Position numbers and translations under genes: made by a program
The notes under the pieces: generated by a model
The model's input: only the letters and a program-made list of their open reading frames with translations
What the model was told of the DNA's origin: nothing
Database searches by the model: none
Assembly: GCA_900763675.1 (NCBI GenBank)
Contig: CAAFLE010000057.1
Coordinates: forward strand, 1-10,126
Reading direction: 5' to 3'
DNA: 10,126 nucleotides
Source: an uncultured Oscillospiraceae bacterium
GTDB taxonomy: Bacteria > Bacillota > Clostridia > Oscillospirales > Oscillospiraceae
Part shown: one piece after another, positions 1 to 8,639 of the stretch
How positions within the stretch are numbered: position 1 is the first letter of the stretch
Layout: every line of letters begins with the position of its first letter

Positions 1-55
1 TGCGGCGGGAGCCGGCTTTGATTTGTGAACGGTTTTTTAAATCTTTGCGGAACGC
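1..55. other. Left-edge intergenic sequence, no gene seen
   Basis: I see no coding region here. The stretch is GC-rich up to about position 18 and then has a T-run at 32-37. It could be the right half of a terminator for a gene lying to the left of the window, but the left arm is not present, so this cannot be decided. Confidence 0.4.
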
Positions 56-84
56 TTGACATTTATATAAAGGAGTGGTAAATT
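56..84 (+). promoter_or_regulatory. Sigma-A-type promoter of the hrcA operon
   Basis: A perfect -35 box TTGACA (56-61) is followed after 17 bp by a -10 box TAAATT (79-84, four of six consensus bases). Transcription would start near position 91, inside the CIRCE element, so bound HrcA would cover the -10 box and the start point. This is the usual layout for HrcA-repressed operons. Confidence 0.8.
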
Positions 85-109
85 AGCACTCGTAAGAAGA
101 GAGTGCCAA
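83..109. promoter_or_regulatory. CIRCE element (HrcA operator)
   Basis: The left arm TTAGCACTC (83-91), a 9-bp spacer (92-100) and the right arm GAGTGCCAA (101-109) match the CIRCE consensus TTAGCACTC-N9-GAGTGCTAA at 17 of 18 arm positions; the only mismatch is C for T at 107. HrcA dimers bind this inverted repeat and block the promoter; heat or misfolded protein titrates GroE and inactivates HrcA (established for the family). The element overlaps the -10 box. Confidence 0.95.
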
Positions 110-132
110 CACTCGATGTAGTCTGGTGCTAA
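106..132. promoter_or_regulatory. Second, degenerate CIRCE-like element
   Basis: CCAACACTC (106-114; 6 of 9 matches to the left CIRCE arm), a 9-bp spacer (115-123) and TGGTGCTAA (124-132; 7 of 9 matches to the right arm) repeat the exact 9-9-9 CIRCE geometry. It shares four bases with the right arm of the main CIRCE. The two arms are poorly complementary to each other, so it may be a weak second HrcA site, an eroded copy, or chance. Nested pairing is also possible: GAGTG (101-105) with CACTC (110-114), and TTAGCAC (83-89) with GTGCTAA/GGTGCTAA (125-132). Confidence 0.4.
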
Positions 133-147
133 TACGAGGAAGCCGCC

Positions 148-1233
148 GTGGAAATCAGCCAGAGAAAAAAGAAAATACTCGCGGCTGTTGTGGATGAATA
201 CATCCGCACCGCAGAGCCGGTCGGCTCGAAGACGATCGCGGAGATTGCGCATCTCGGATGCAGCAGCGCGACGATCCGCAACGAGCTTTCGGAGCTTACG
301 GCGCTCGGCTATCTTGAGCAGCCGCACACGAGCGCGGGGCGCATCCCCTCGCCGCAGGGCTACCGGTTCTATGTGAACGAGCTGATGGAGCGGCAGCGGG
401 TTTCCGTCGAGGAGGCGGAGGCAATCAATGCCCGTCTCAACGAGAAGATGGAGCAGCTCGACAAGCTCATGGCGGACGCCGGACGGCTTGCCGGTCAGCT
501 CACGGGCTACCCGGCGCTCACGCTCAGTGCGCCCCAGGCAGCGACGATCAAGCGCTTTGATCTTTTGTATATCGACGCCAACACGTTCATCATCGTTGTG
601 CTGCTCGGCAACAGCACCGTGAAAAACAAGCTCGTGCATCTGCCGTTTTCGGTGGAGCAGGGACAGATCCAGAAGCTCTCGGCGCTCTTCAATGCGGGCT
701 TCACGAACATCCCGGAGGAGAGCGTGACGCCGGTGCTCATTTCCGCAACGGAGCGGGCGGCACGCGACACGATGGGACTTACGTCCATCATCGCCGCCTA
801 TGCCATCGAGGTTTTGAGCGAGAGCCGCACGGGCGCGGCGTTCGTCACCGGCGAGAGCAGCCTTTTGCAGCAGCCGGAGTTCCGAGACCCCGACAAGGCG
901 CACCGCGTCATCAGCTATCTTGCCGATTCCGACCATCTCATGCGTCTGCCCGGCGCCGCCGGTCCCGACCCCGTCCGGGTCATCATCGGACCGGAAAACG
1001 TCGCCGAGGAGCTGCGCGATTCGAGCGTCATCATGGCGAGCTACGACGCCGGCGAGGGACAGCGCGGGCTGATCGGCGTGGTCGGACCGCTGCGCATGGA
1101 TTATTCCGGCGTCGCCGCCAAGCTCAAGTACATCGCCGACGGACTCAGCCGTCTGCTCGGCGCAGGCGAAGCCCCCGCGGGCTTCGGAAAAATGATAGTT
1201 AAAGGAGAACCGTGGACCGATGAGCAAGAATAA
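148..1233 (+). CDS. hrcA: Heat-inducible transcription repressor HrcA
   Basis: HrcA binds CIRCE and represses class I heat-shock genes, including its own operon. The 361-residue product is slightly longer than the usual 340-350. Residues 1 to about 77 form the winged-helix DNA-binding domain, with the family-typical stretches SSATIRNELSELTALGYLEQ and TSAGRIPSPQGYRFYVNEL; a GAF-like and dimerisation region follows. GVVGPLRMDY near residue 311 is the conserved C-terminal signature, after which about 40 residues run to the end; the last 20 or so look like a loose extension. The start is GTG at 148, preceded by GAGGAA (136-141) with 6 bp spacing; no in-frame ATG lies upstream at a plausible distance. 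The last 14 bp overlap grpE, and the C-terminal codons carry the grpE ribosome binding site, so the two are likely translationally coupled. Position first in the operon, behind CIRCE, supports autoregulation. Confidence 0.97.
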   Translation: MEISQRKKKILAAVVDEYIRTAEPVGSKTIAEIAHLGCSSATIRNELSELTALGYLEQPHTSAGRIPSPQGYRFYVNELMERQRVSVEEAEAINARLNEKMEQLDKLMADAGRLAGQLTGYPALTLSAPQAATIKRFDLLYIDANTFIIVVLLGNSTVKNKLVHLPFSVEQGQIQKLSALFNAGFTNIPEESVTPVLISATERAARDTMGLTSIIAAYAIEVLSESRTGAAFVTGESSLLQQPEFRDPDKAHRVISYLADSDHLMRLPGAAGPDPVRVIIGPENVAEELRDSSVIMASYDAGEGQRGLIGVVGPLRMDYSGVAAKLKYIADGLSRLLGAGEAPAGFGKMIVKGEPWTDEQE

Positions 1234-1771
1234 GCAAGCCGCTCCCAAAGAGGAGCAGCCCATCGAGGAGCAGCCGGTCGAGGAGACGACGGAGGCGATC
1301 GTTGAGGAACCGTCCGAAACGGACGCGCTCCGCACCGAGCTGGAAAGCGTACAGACCGAGCTTGCCGCGGAAAAGGACAAGAATCTCCGGCTTCGCGCCG
1401 AATATGACAACTTCCGCAAGCGCTCGGCAAGAGAGCGCGACAACATCTACGCCGACGTCAAGGCGGACACGCTCAAAAAGCTGCTGCCGATCTTTGACAA
1501 TCTTGAACGCGCCCTCCGGCAGGAGACCGCCGACGAGGCGTACAAAAAGGGCGTGGAAATGACGATGAACCAGTTCCTCGAAGCGCTCAAGGCGCTCGGC
1601 GTAACGCCGATCGAGGCGGTTGGTCAGACGTTCAATCCCAACGAACACAACGCCGTCATGCACATGGAGGACCCCGACAAGGGCGAGGGCGAAATTGTGC
1701 AGGAGTTCCAGAAGGGCTTCAAAATGGGCGATCGGGTGATCCGCTTCAGCATGGTGCAGGTCGCCAACTGA
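1220..1771 (+). CDS. grpE: Nucleotide exchange factor GrpE
   Basis: GrpE is the homodimeric exchange factor that opens the DnaK nucleotide-binding domain to release ADP. The 183-residue protein starts with an acidic, low-complexity tail (about residues 10-35, rich in Glu, Pro and Gln). A long helix/coiled coil follows (about 35-100), including the conserved RLRAEYDNFRKR at 57-68. The C-terminal beta domain ends in the GrpE signature, with FNPNEHNAV near 138 and GFKMGDRVIRFSMVQVAN at the end. The ATG at 1220 lies inside the hrcA reading frame (14-bp overlap). Its Shine-Dalgarno AAAGGAG (1201-1207) is 12 bp away, a little longer than ideal, which fits translational coupling to hrcA. Length and domain order are normal. 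Confidence 0.97.
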   Translation: MSKNKQAAPKEEQPIEEQPVEETTEAIVEEPSETDALRTELESVQTELAAEKDKNLRLRAEYDNFRKRSARERDNIYADVKADTLKKLLPIFDNLERALRQETADEAYKKGVEMTMNQFLEALKALGVTPIEAVGQTFNPNEHNAVMHMEDPDKGEGEIVQEFQKGFKMGDRVIRFSMVQVAN

Positions 1772-1778
1772 CGTCCGT

Positions 1779-1807
1779 TTGAATATATTTATCCCATTGT
1801 TTATAAA
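1779..1807 (+). promoter_or_regulatory. Possible internal promoter ahead of dnaK
   Basis: In the 65-bp gap between grpE and dnaK, TTGAAT (1779-1784) and TATAAA (1802-1807) are spaced by exactly 17 bp, matching the -35 and -10 consensus at 4 of 6 and 5 of 6 positions. Transcription would begin near 1814, about 23 nt before the dnaK start and still upstream of its AGGAGG. No CIRCE-like sequence lies near it. The gap is much more AT-rich than its surroundings, which supports a promoter but also raises the chance-match rate. Confidence 0.5.
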
Positions 1808-1836
1808 CTATTTCGACTATACAGGAGGCAATCATT

Positions 1837-3702
<1,866 letters not shown>

Positions 3703-3734
3703 GAGCCGATCTCCCAATTCGAGTCCCAATCAAC

Positions 3735-3769
3735 GGAATGAGGGCGGGCTCCATGCCCGCCCGCGTTCC
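3735..3769 (+). promoter_or_regulatory. Stable hairpin between dnaK and dnaJ
   Basis: GGGCGGGC (3742-3749) and GCCCGCCC (3755-3762) form a perfect 8-bp GC-only stem with a TCCAT loop. The stem is extended past a 3x3 internal loop by GGAA (3735-3738) pairing with TTCC (3766-3769). No T-run follows, so a full intrinsic terminator is unlikely. More likely roles are mRNA processing or 3' protection of the dnaK message, or partial attenuation that keeps DnaJ below DnaK. Confidence 0.7.
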
Positions 3770-3788
3770 ATGTTAAGAGGATAACTGT

Positions 3789-4928
3789 ATGGCAGATAAA
3801 CGCGATTACTACGAGGTGCTTGGCGTCGAGAAAAGCGCGAGCGCCGATGACATAAAGAAGGCGTACCGGAAAAAGGCAAAGGAATATCATCCGGACCTGC
3901 ACCCCGGCGACAAGGAGTGCGAGCAGCGCTTCAAGGAAGTCAACGAGGCGTATGAGGTCCTCTCCGACGCCGACAAGCGGGCGAAATACGACCAGTACGG
4001 CTTTGCCGCGTTCGATCCGTCCAGCTTCCAGTCGAGCGCCGAGGGCTTCGGCGGCTTTGCCGACATATTGAACGACCTGTTCGGCGGCGGCTTCGGCGGC
4101 GGCTTCAGCGGTTTTGGCGGCTTCGGCGGCGCACAGCGCTCGCCCAACGCGCCCATGCGCGGAGAGAATCTCCGCGCCGAGGTGCAGGTCAGCTTTGAGG
4201 AAGCCTGCTTCGGCGTCAGCCGCGAGCTGGATGTGATGAAGGTTGAGACCTGCGACAAGTGCAAGGGTACCGGCTGCGCCGAGGGGACGACCCCGGAGAT
4301 CTGCCCCGACTGCAAGGGGCGCGGCAGCGTAACGCGCACCGCCCGCACACCGTTCGGCATGATGCAGACGCAGGAGCCGTGTTCGCGCTGCGGCGGCAGC
4401 GGCAAGATCATCCACCAGCCGTGTCCGACCTGCAAGGGCAAGGGCAAGGTGCGCCGGTCGCGCCGCATCAAGGTGGACATCCCCGCCGGCATCGACGACG
4501 GGCAGACCATTTCGCTGCGCGGTCTCGGCAACGCCGGGCGCAACGGCGGACCGGCGGGCGATCTGCTCGTGACGGTAAGCGTGCGCAGCCATCCGCAGTT
4601 TGAGCGCGAGGGGACATCCATCCTCTACGAGCTGCCCGTGTCCATCGTGCAGGCGTCGCTCGGCGCGGAGGTCGAGGTGCCGACCATCGACGGCAAGGTG
4701 AAATACACCGTGCCGGAGGGAACGCAGTCCGGGACGGTGTTCCGTCTGCGCGGCAAGGGCGTGCCGTATCTCCATGGCGGCGGCCGCGGCGACCAGTTCG
4801 TCACGGTGCGCGTCGTCACGCCGAAAAACCTCACCGGCGAACAGAAGGACCTGCTGCGCAGACTCGGCGAGAGCCTGGGCGACAGCGGCGTCTCGCCGAA
4901 GAAGAAAAGCATCTTCGGCGGCAAGTAA
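3789..4928 (+). CDS. dnaJ: Chaperone DnaJ (type I Hsp40)
   Basis: DnaJ delivers unfolded clients to DnaK and stimulates its ATPase. The 379-residue protein is a complete type I Hsp40. The J domain (1 to about 70) carries the essential HPD at 34-36. A Gly/Phe-rich linker (about 76-114) has repeated FGG units. The zinc-binding domain contains four CxxCxGxG motifs: CDKCKGTG (155-162), CPDCKGRG (172-179), CSRCGGSG (198-205) and CPTCKGKG (212-219). The C-terminal peptide-binding and dimerisation domains follow, with IPAGIDDGQTISLRGLGNAG around 231-250. AGAGGA (3776-3781) lies 7 bp before the ATG. It is the last gene of the operon and is followed 11 bp later by a strong terminator. prmA and rsmE, often found after dnaJ in Firmicutes, do not follow. 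Confidence 0.99.
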   Translation: MADKRDYYEVLGVEKSASADDIKKAYRKKAKEYHPDLHPGDKECEQRFKEVNEAYEVLSDADKRAKYDQYGFAAFDPSSFQSSAEGFGGFADILNDLFGGGFGGGFSGFGGFGGAQRSPNAPMRGENLRAEVQVSFEEACFGVSRELDVMKVETCDKCKGTGCAEGTTPEICPDCKGRGSVTRTARTPFGMMQTQEPCSRCGGSGKIIHQPCPTCKGKGKVRRSRRIKVDIPAGIDDGQTISLRGLGNAGRNGGPAGDLLVTVSVRSHPQFEREGTSILYELPVSIVQASLGAEVEVPTIDGKVKYTVPEGTQSGTVFRLRGKGVPYLHGGGRGDQFVTVRVVTPKNLTGEQKDLLRRLGESLGDSGVSPKKKSIFGGK

Positions 4929-4939
4929 AAGAAAATCGC

Positions 4940-4979
4940 AAGAACCGCTGTACGGGTTTCCGTACAGCGGTTCTTCTTA
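4940..4979 (+). terminator. Rho-independent terminator of the hrcA-dnaJ operon
   Basis: A perfect 16-bp stem (4940-4955 with 4960-4975) closes a GTTT loop and runs into TTCTTCTTAT. The stem starts 12 bp after the dnaJ stop codon. The upstream side is A-rich (AAAAGAAAA, 4927-4935), so some termination on the other strand is possible, though no gene approaches from that side. Confidence 0.93.
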
Positions 4980-4991
4980 TCCCGGCGGCGC

Positions 4992-5020
4992 TTGCTACGG
5001 GGAGGTTCCGATGGTATACT
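4992..5020 (+). promoter_or_regulatory. Extended -10 promoter for the PLP enzyme gene
   Basis: TTGCTA (4992-4997), a 17-bp spacer and TATACT (5015-5020) are preceded by TG at 5012-5013, giving an extended -10 (TGGTATACT). Transcription would start near 5027, about 53 nt before the start codon. It begins only 12 bp after the upstream terminator. Confidence 0.65.
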
Positions 5021-5079
5021 GGGTCCGGCGGGGACGGCTGCGTCCCGCGCTGTGAATACGAAGAAGCGAGGCAGAGCGA

Positions 5080-6285
5080 ATGAAATACGATTTTACCTCC
5101 ATCATGGACCGGCGGGGCAAGGACGCGCTGGCGATCGACGGCGTAGGCAGCGGCTTTGCACCGGACGCGCCCCGCGAGGGCTTTGACGTGATCCCCATGT
5201 GGGTCGCGGACATGAACTTTCCTACCGTTCCCACCGTGCCGGCGGCGATCATCGAGCGCGCTGCGCACCCGGCGTATGGATACTTCAACCCTTCGGAGGC
5301 ATATATCGACGCGATCCTCCGCTGGCAGGAGCGGCGGCATGGCGTGACCTGTCTGACACGCGAAAATCTCGGCTACGAAAACGGCGTGCTCGGCGGCGTG
5401 GTCAGCGCGTTGAGCATATTCTGCTCCCGCGGCGACAACGTGCTGCTCCACACGCCCACCTACGTAGGTTTTACCCACGCGCTGCGCAACAACGGCTACA
5501 ACATGGTCCTCTCGCCGCTCGTCAAGGACGCGGCGGGCGTATGGCGCATGGATTTTGACGATATGGAGCGGAGGATCGTGGAAAACCGGATCCACGCCGC
5601 CGTTTTCTGCTCACCGCACAACCCGACGGGGCGCGTCTGGGAGCGCTGGGAGGTCGAACGCTTCACCGAGCTGTGCGCAAAGCACGGCGTATACATTATC
5701 TCCGACGAAATCTGGTCGGACATCGTCCGCCCCGGCGTTGTCCACACGCCGACGCAGTCCGTGAGCGAGGACGCGAAAAACCGCACGCTCTCGCTCTATG
5801 CGCCGAGCAAAACGTTTAATCTGGCGGGACTGGTGGGGTCGTATCACATAGCCTACGACCCGTGGATCCTCGACCGGATGAAGAAGGCGTCCTCCCTGCC
5901 GCACTACAACAGCATGAACGTGCTGTCCATGCACGCGCTCGCCGCCGCCTATTCGCCGGAGGGCGAGGCGTGGACGGACGAGCTGTGCGCCGTGATCGCG
6001 GGCAACATAGATTTTGCCTGCGATTATATCCGCGAGCGGTTTGACGGCGTGGAGGTGACGAAGCCGGAGGGAACGTATATGCTCTTCGCCGACTGTACGA
6101 AATGGTGCGAGACGCACGGAAAGACTATTGACGAGCTGGAAAAGGCGTGCTGGGACGTCGGCGTCGCGGTGCAGGACGGCAGGCAGTTCCACGGTCCCTG
6201 CCACATCCGCATGAATCTCGCTCTGCCGCTCTCCCGCGTGCAGGAAGCGTTCGACCGGCTGGACAAATACGTTTTCAACGCCTGA
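5080..6285 (+). CDS. MalY/PatB-family PLP-dependent C-S lyase or aminotransferase
   Basis: This is a fold-type I pyridoxal-phosphate enzyme of the MalY/PatB family; known members are mainly cystathionine/cysteine beta-lyases (releasing pyruvate, ammonia and a thiol), some with regulatory roles. The 401-residue length is normal. Family marks are PMWVADMNFPTVP (39-51), YGYFNPSEAYIDAILRW (66-82), CSPHNPTGRVW (178-188) with the PLP-contacting Asn181, and SDEIWSDI (208-215) with Asp209 binding the pyridine nitrogen. The Schiff-base Lys244 lies in APSKTFNLAGL, and the carboxylate-binding Arg377 in HIRMNLALP. Many relatives have His where Trp212 stands here. The ATG at 5080 follows a modest GAGG (5068-5071) at 8 bp. 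It stands alone between a promoter and a terminator, so the exact substrate (cystathionine, cysteine or another amino acid) cannot be told from context. Confidence 0.88.
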   Translation: MKYDFTSIMDRRGKDALAIDGVGSGFAPDAPREGFDVIPMWVADMNFPTVPTVPAAIIERAAHPAYGYFNPSEAYIDAILRWQERRHGVTCLTRENLGYENGVLGGVVSALSIFCSRGDNVLLHTPTYVGFTHALRNNGYNMVLSPLVKDAAGVWRMDFDDMERRIVENRIHAAVFCSPHNPTGRVWERWEVERFTELCAKHGVYIISDEIWSDIVRPGVVHTPTQSVSEDAKNRTLSLYAPSKTFNLAGLVGSYHIAYDPWILDRMKKASSLPHYNSMNVLSMHALAAAYSPEGEAWTDELCAVIAGNIDFACDYIRERFDGVEVTKPEGTYMLFADCTKWCETHGKTIDELEKACWDVGVAVQDGRQFHGPCHIRMNLALPLSRVQEAFDRLDKYVFNA

Positions 6286-6293
6286 CAGCATAG

Positions 6294-6341
6294 AAAAAAA
6301 GAAGAGAGCCGGCGGCATATGCCATCGGCTCTCGTTTTCTT
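6294..6341. terminator. Bidirectional terminator between convergent genes
   Basis: GAGAGCCG (6304-6311) pairs with CGGCTCTC (6326-6333), continuing inward through one G-T pair and one C-A mismatch to GGC/GCC around an ATAT loop. On the + strand the stem is followed by GTTTTCTTAT; on the - strand by TTCTTTTTTTC (complement of 6293-6303). It can therefore end both the PLP-enzyme transcript and the rpmH-khpB transcript. Outside it, CTGACA (6282-6287) and TGTCAG (6343-6348) are also complementary and contain both genes' TGA stops. Confidence 0.85.
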
Positions 6342-6344
6342 ATG

Positions 6345-7283
6345 TCAGCACCACTCGCGGCTCTGGGGCTTGTTCTTTACCGGGGGATTGTAGTCCGCGG
6401 GGTACTCGGGCGCGGGCAGCGGCTCGGCAGTCTCCGCCTTTTTCTCCGGGGCGGGAGCGCTGCGGCGCTCGCGGTTGTCTCTCGGGCGGCGGGGACGCTC
6501 GCCGCGTCCGCCGCGGCGCGGCTCCTCCGTCGGTTCGCCGGCGGGGCGCTCGTAGTTGACGACGACGCGGCGGTTCGGCTCCACGCCGGTGGAGCTGGTG
6601 GAAACGCCTTCGTAGTCCTGCAGCGCCGTGTGGATCACGTGGCGCTCGTAGGAGTTCATCGGCTCAAGCGCCATGCTGCGCTTATACTTGATCGCCTTCG
6701 CCGCCATCTTGTGGGCAAGGTGGACGAGCGATTCCTCGCGCTTGCTGCGGTAGCCCTCGGCGTCTACGCTGATGTGCATCCGCTTGTCGCTGCCGCGGTT
6801 GACCGCGTAATTCACAAGATGCTGGATGGCGTCGAGCGTTTCGCCGCGCCGGCCGATCACGGCGCCCATGTCGGGACCGTCCAGCGTGACGTCCAGTCCG
6901 CCGCCCTCGCGCTCGGTGATGTCGATGGTGCATTCCACGCCCATGCGCTCCAGCAGACCGCGCAGGAAGCTCTCGACTTCCTTCTGCTGGCTGCCGGCGG
7001 CGTATTCGCGCTGCACCGCCTTTTTCGGCTCGGGCTTTTTGCCGCTTTCCGGCTTTTTCGCCGGGACTTTGACCGGCTGGGGCTTTGCCGGCTTCGGCTC
7101 GGGCTGCCCGTCGTCATAGCTGACGCGGACACGCGCCGGAACGGCGCCGATGCCCAGAAAACCGCTGCGGCCAAGCTCAAGGATCTCATAGGTGACGTCA
7201 TCCTCGGTGAGATTCAGCTGCTTGAGCGCAGCGCGGATGGCATCCTCTTTCGTTTTGCCGGTGGTCTCTATGGATCGAATCAT
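6345..7283 (-). CDS. khpB: RNA-binding protein KhpB/Jag (SpoIIIJ-associated)
   Basis: KhpB (Jag, EloR) is an RNA-binding protein linked in Firmicutes to cell elongation and division, working with KhpA; its gene usually follows yidC/spoIIIJ. The 312-residue protein has three parts. The Jag_N domain (1 to about 54) includes the family motif GRSGFLGIGAVPARVRV (38-54). A Pro/Lys linker (about 58-92) follows. The KH domain (about 100-175) has the loop VIGRRGETLDAIQHLVNYA with GRRG at 144-147. The R3H domain (about 177-246) has the R-x3-H pair Arg214/His218 in YERHVIH and ends EPNRRVVVNY. Residues 250-280 are Arg/Gly/Pro-rich and probably disordered, adding RNA affinity; the tail ends PQSREWC. ATG at 7283 has GGAG 9 bp upstream, inside the last codons of yidC; the intergenic gap is 6 bp. 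It is the last gene of the cluster. Confidence 0.95.
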   Translation of the reverse strand: MIRSIETTGKTKEDAIRAALKQLNLTEDDVTYEILELGRSGFLGIGAVPARVRVSYDDGQPEPKPAKPQPVKVPAKKPESGKKPEPKKAVQREYAAGSQQKEVESFLRGLLERMGVECTIDITEREGGGLDVTLDGPDMGAVIGRRGETLDAIQHLVNYAVNRGSDKRMHISVDAEGYRSKREESLVHLAHKMAAKAIKYKRSMALEPMNSYERHVIHTALQDYEGVSTSSTGVEPNRRVVVNYERPAGEPTEEPRRGGRGERPRRPRDNRERRSAPAPEKKAETAEPLPAPEYPADYNPPVKNKPQSREWC

Positions 7284-7289
7284 GTGTGC

Positions 7290-8606
7290 TTACTCCTTCT
7301 CTTCGGCGGCGGGCGCTTCGGCCGTCTCCGCGGCGGTCTCCGCCGGTTCGGCGGCTTCCGTCTCGGCAAGCTGCGCCTTCACCGCGTCGAGATCCGCTTC
7401 GCTCATGGCGGCGGCCTCGGCGGTCTCGGCGGCGGCTTCCGCCTCCGTCACGTCATAGCGGTCCGCCACATAGGCGCGGCCGCGGGCAAAGCGGCGGTTG
7501 CCGACCTGCGAGGCGGGCAGCTCCGCGTTCTGGTTCTTCGCGGCGCGTTCGGCGGCGCGGATGGCGGCAAGACGCAGCTCCTCGGCATTGCGCTCCTGCG
7601 CGGCAAGACGCTTCTTGCTCGTGTTGGCGTTGACCTGCGTTTTACCCTCGGCTTTGAGACGTTCGGTCTCGGCGCGTTTGGCTTCCATCTCGGCGTCCTT
7701 CTTGCGCTGTGCTTCGTTGAACTCCGCCATTTCGGCGTCGAGCTTCGTCTTGTAGTAGCGGTTGAGGGCTGCCTCCTGAATGATGCCGAGTACGCTCTGC
7801 TCGACCCAGTACAGACCCATCGAGACCGGCATGATGAAGCAGATGTAGATACTCATCAGCGGCATCACGAGGTTCATGGTTTTGCTGGTCTGGGCGGTCT
7901 GGGCGTCCTGCGGGGGGTTCATTTTCTGGGAGAGCTTCGTCTGGAGAATGGTGAGACCGGCGGAAATGAACGGGATGAGGAACATCAAAAGGGCGATGTA
8001 CCAGAGACCGTTCTGCCATTCCGGAGTGTTCCAGAACATGAGCGACGGCTTCTCGATCATGTTGAGACCGAGGAAATGGAAGTTGATGTCTTTGAGCTGG
8101 CTGGCAAACTCCGCCACGCCGGGGTCGGCGACAATGTCGGCAAAGTGGTTATGCAGCACATTGGCGATGGTCATCTGGGAATAGGCGTCCGTCTTGGCGG
8201 GGGCGGTGTAGTAGCCGAGCTTCGTCACGACGTCGGTGAGCGTTGTGATATGCTCCTGCGAGAGCTTCATCAACGCGACGAGCGGCTGACGGACCACGGA
8301 GTAGAGGATGATGACGATCGGGAAAGGGATCAGCGTCCACAGACAGCCGGACATCGGGTTGATCTTGGCTTCCTTGTAGAGCTTGGCGACCTCTTCCTGA
8401 TATTTCTGCTTGTTGGTGGCGTACCGCTTCTCCAGCTCCTTCACGCGGGGCGTGAGCATGGTCGTGCGCATCATGCTGTGCTTGCTCTTCATCTGGAAGG
8501 GCAGCATGATGAGCTTCACGAGGAGACCGAAAAGGAGGATCGCTCCGCCGTAGCTTCCGCAGAGATTGTAGAAGAACAGCAGCACGGCGCCGAATAGTTT
8601 AATCAT
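7290..8606 (-). CDS. yidC: YidC/Oxa1-family membrane protein insertase
   Basis: YidC inserts and folds membrane proteins, alone or with SecYEG. The 438-residue product has Oxa1-type membrane segments at about 17-37, 89-106, 201-222, 242-262 and 264-280. Between the first two lies the cytoplasmic helical hairpin (about 40-85) with NPMSGCLWTLIPFPIVIILY (83-102), the equivalent of the E. coli NPLGGC region. The external loop between segments 2 and 3 is long (about 107-198). No lipobox is seen; the N-terminus runs straight into the hydrophobic segment. Aligning LVKLIMLPF with E. coli LVRGIMYP-type sequences puts Lys31 at the conserved groove Arg. The tail after about 280 is 158 residues: basic and helical to about 385, then Ala/Glu-rich and acidic to the end. 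ATG at 8606 has GGGAG (8616-8620) 9 bp upstream. It lies between yidD (33-bp gap) and khpB (6-bp gap). Confidence 0.95.
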   Translation of the reverse strand: MIKLFGAVLLFFYNLCGSYGGAILLFGLLVKLIMLPFQMKSKHSMMRTTMLTPRVKELEKRYATNKQKYQEEVAKLYKEAKINPMSGCLWTLIPFPIVIILYSVVRQPLVALMKLSQEHITTLTDVVTKLGYYTAPAKTDAYSQMTIANVLHNHFADIVADPGVAEFASQLKDINFHFLGLNMIEKPSLMFWNTPEWQNGLWYIALLMFLIPFISAGLTILQTKLSQKMNPPQDAQTAQTSKTMNLVMPLMSIYICFIMPVSMGLYWVEQSVLGIIQEAALNRYYKTKLDAEMAEFNEAQRKKDAEMEAKRAETERLKAEGKTQVNANTSKKRLAAQERNAEELRLAAIRAAERAAKNQNAELPASQVGNRRFARGRAYVADRYDVTEAEAAAETAEAAAMSEADLDAVKAQLAETEAAEPAETAAETAEAPAAEEKE

Positions 8607-8639
8607 AGAAGGTAACTCCCGTCTTTCAGCGTTGCCCGA

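Noticed and set aside
37..1446. Open frame (469 codons) on the - strand opposite hrcA and grpE
   Set aside because: It covers the promoter, CIRCE and two real genes, with no family resemblance and typical antisense composition.
6342..8597. Long open frame (751 codons) on the + strand opposite khpB and yidC
   Set aside because: It mirrors two well-supported genes, its composition is repetitive Leu/Gly/Arg/Val/His, no ribosome binding site stands out and its start lies inside the terminator. It is a shadow of the real genes.
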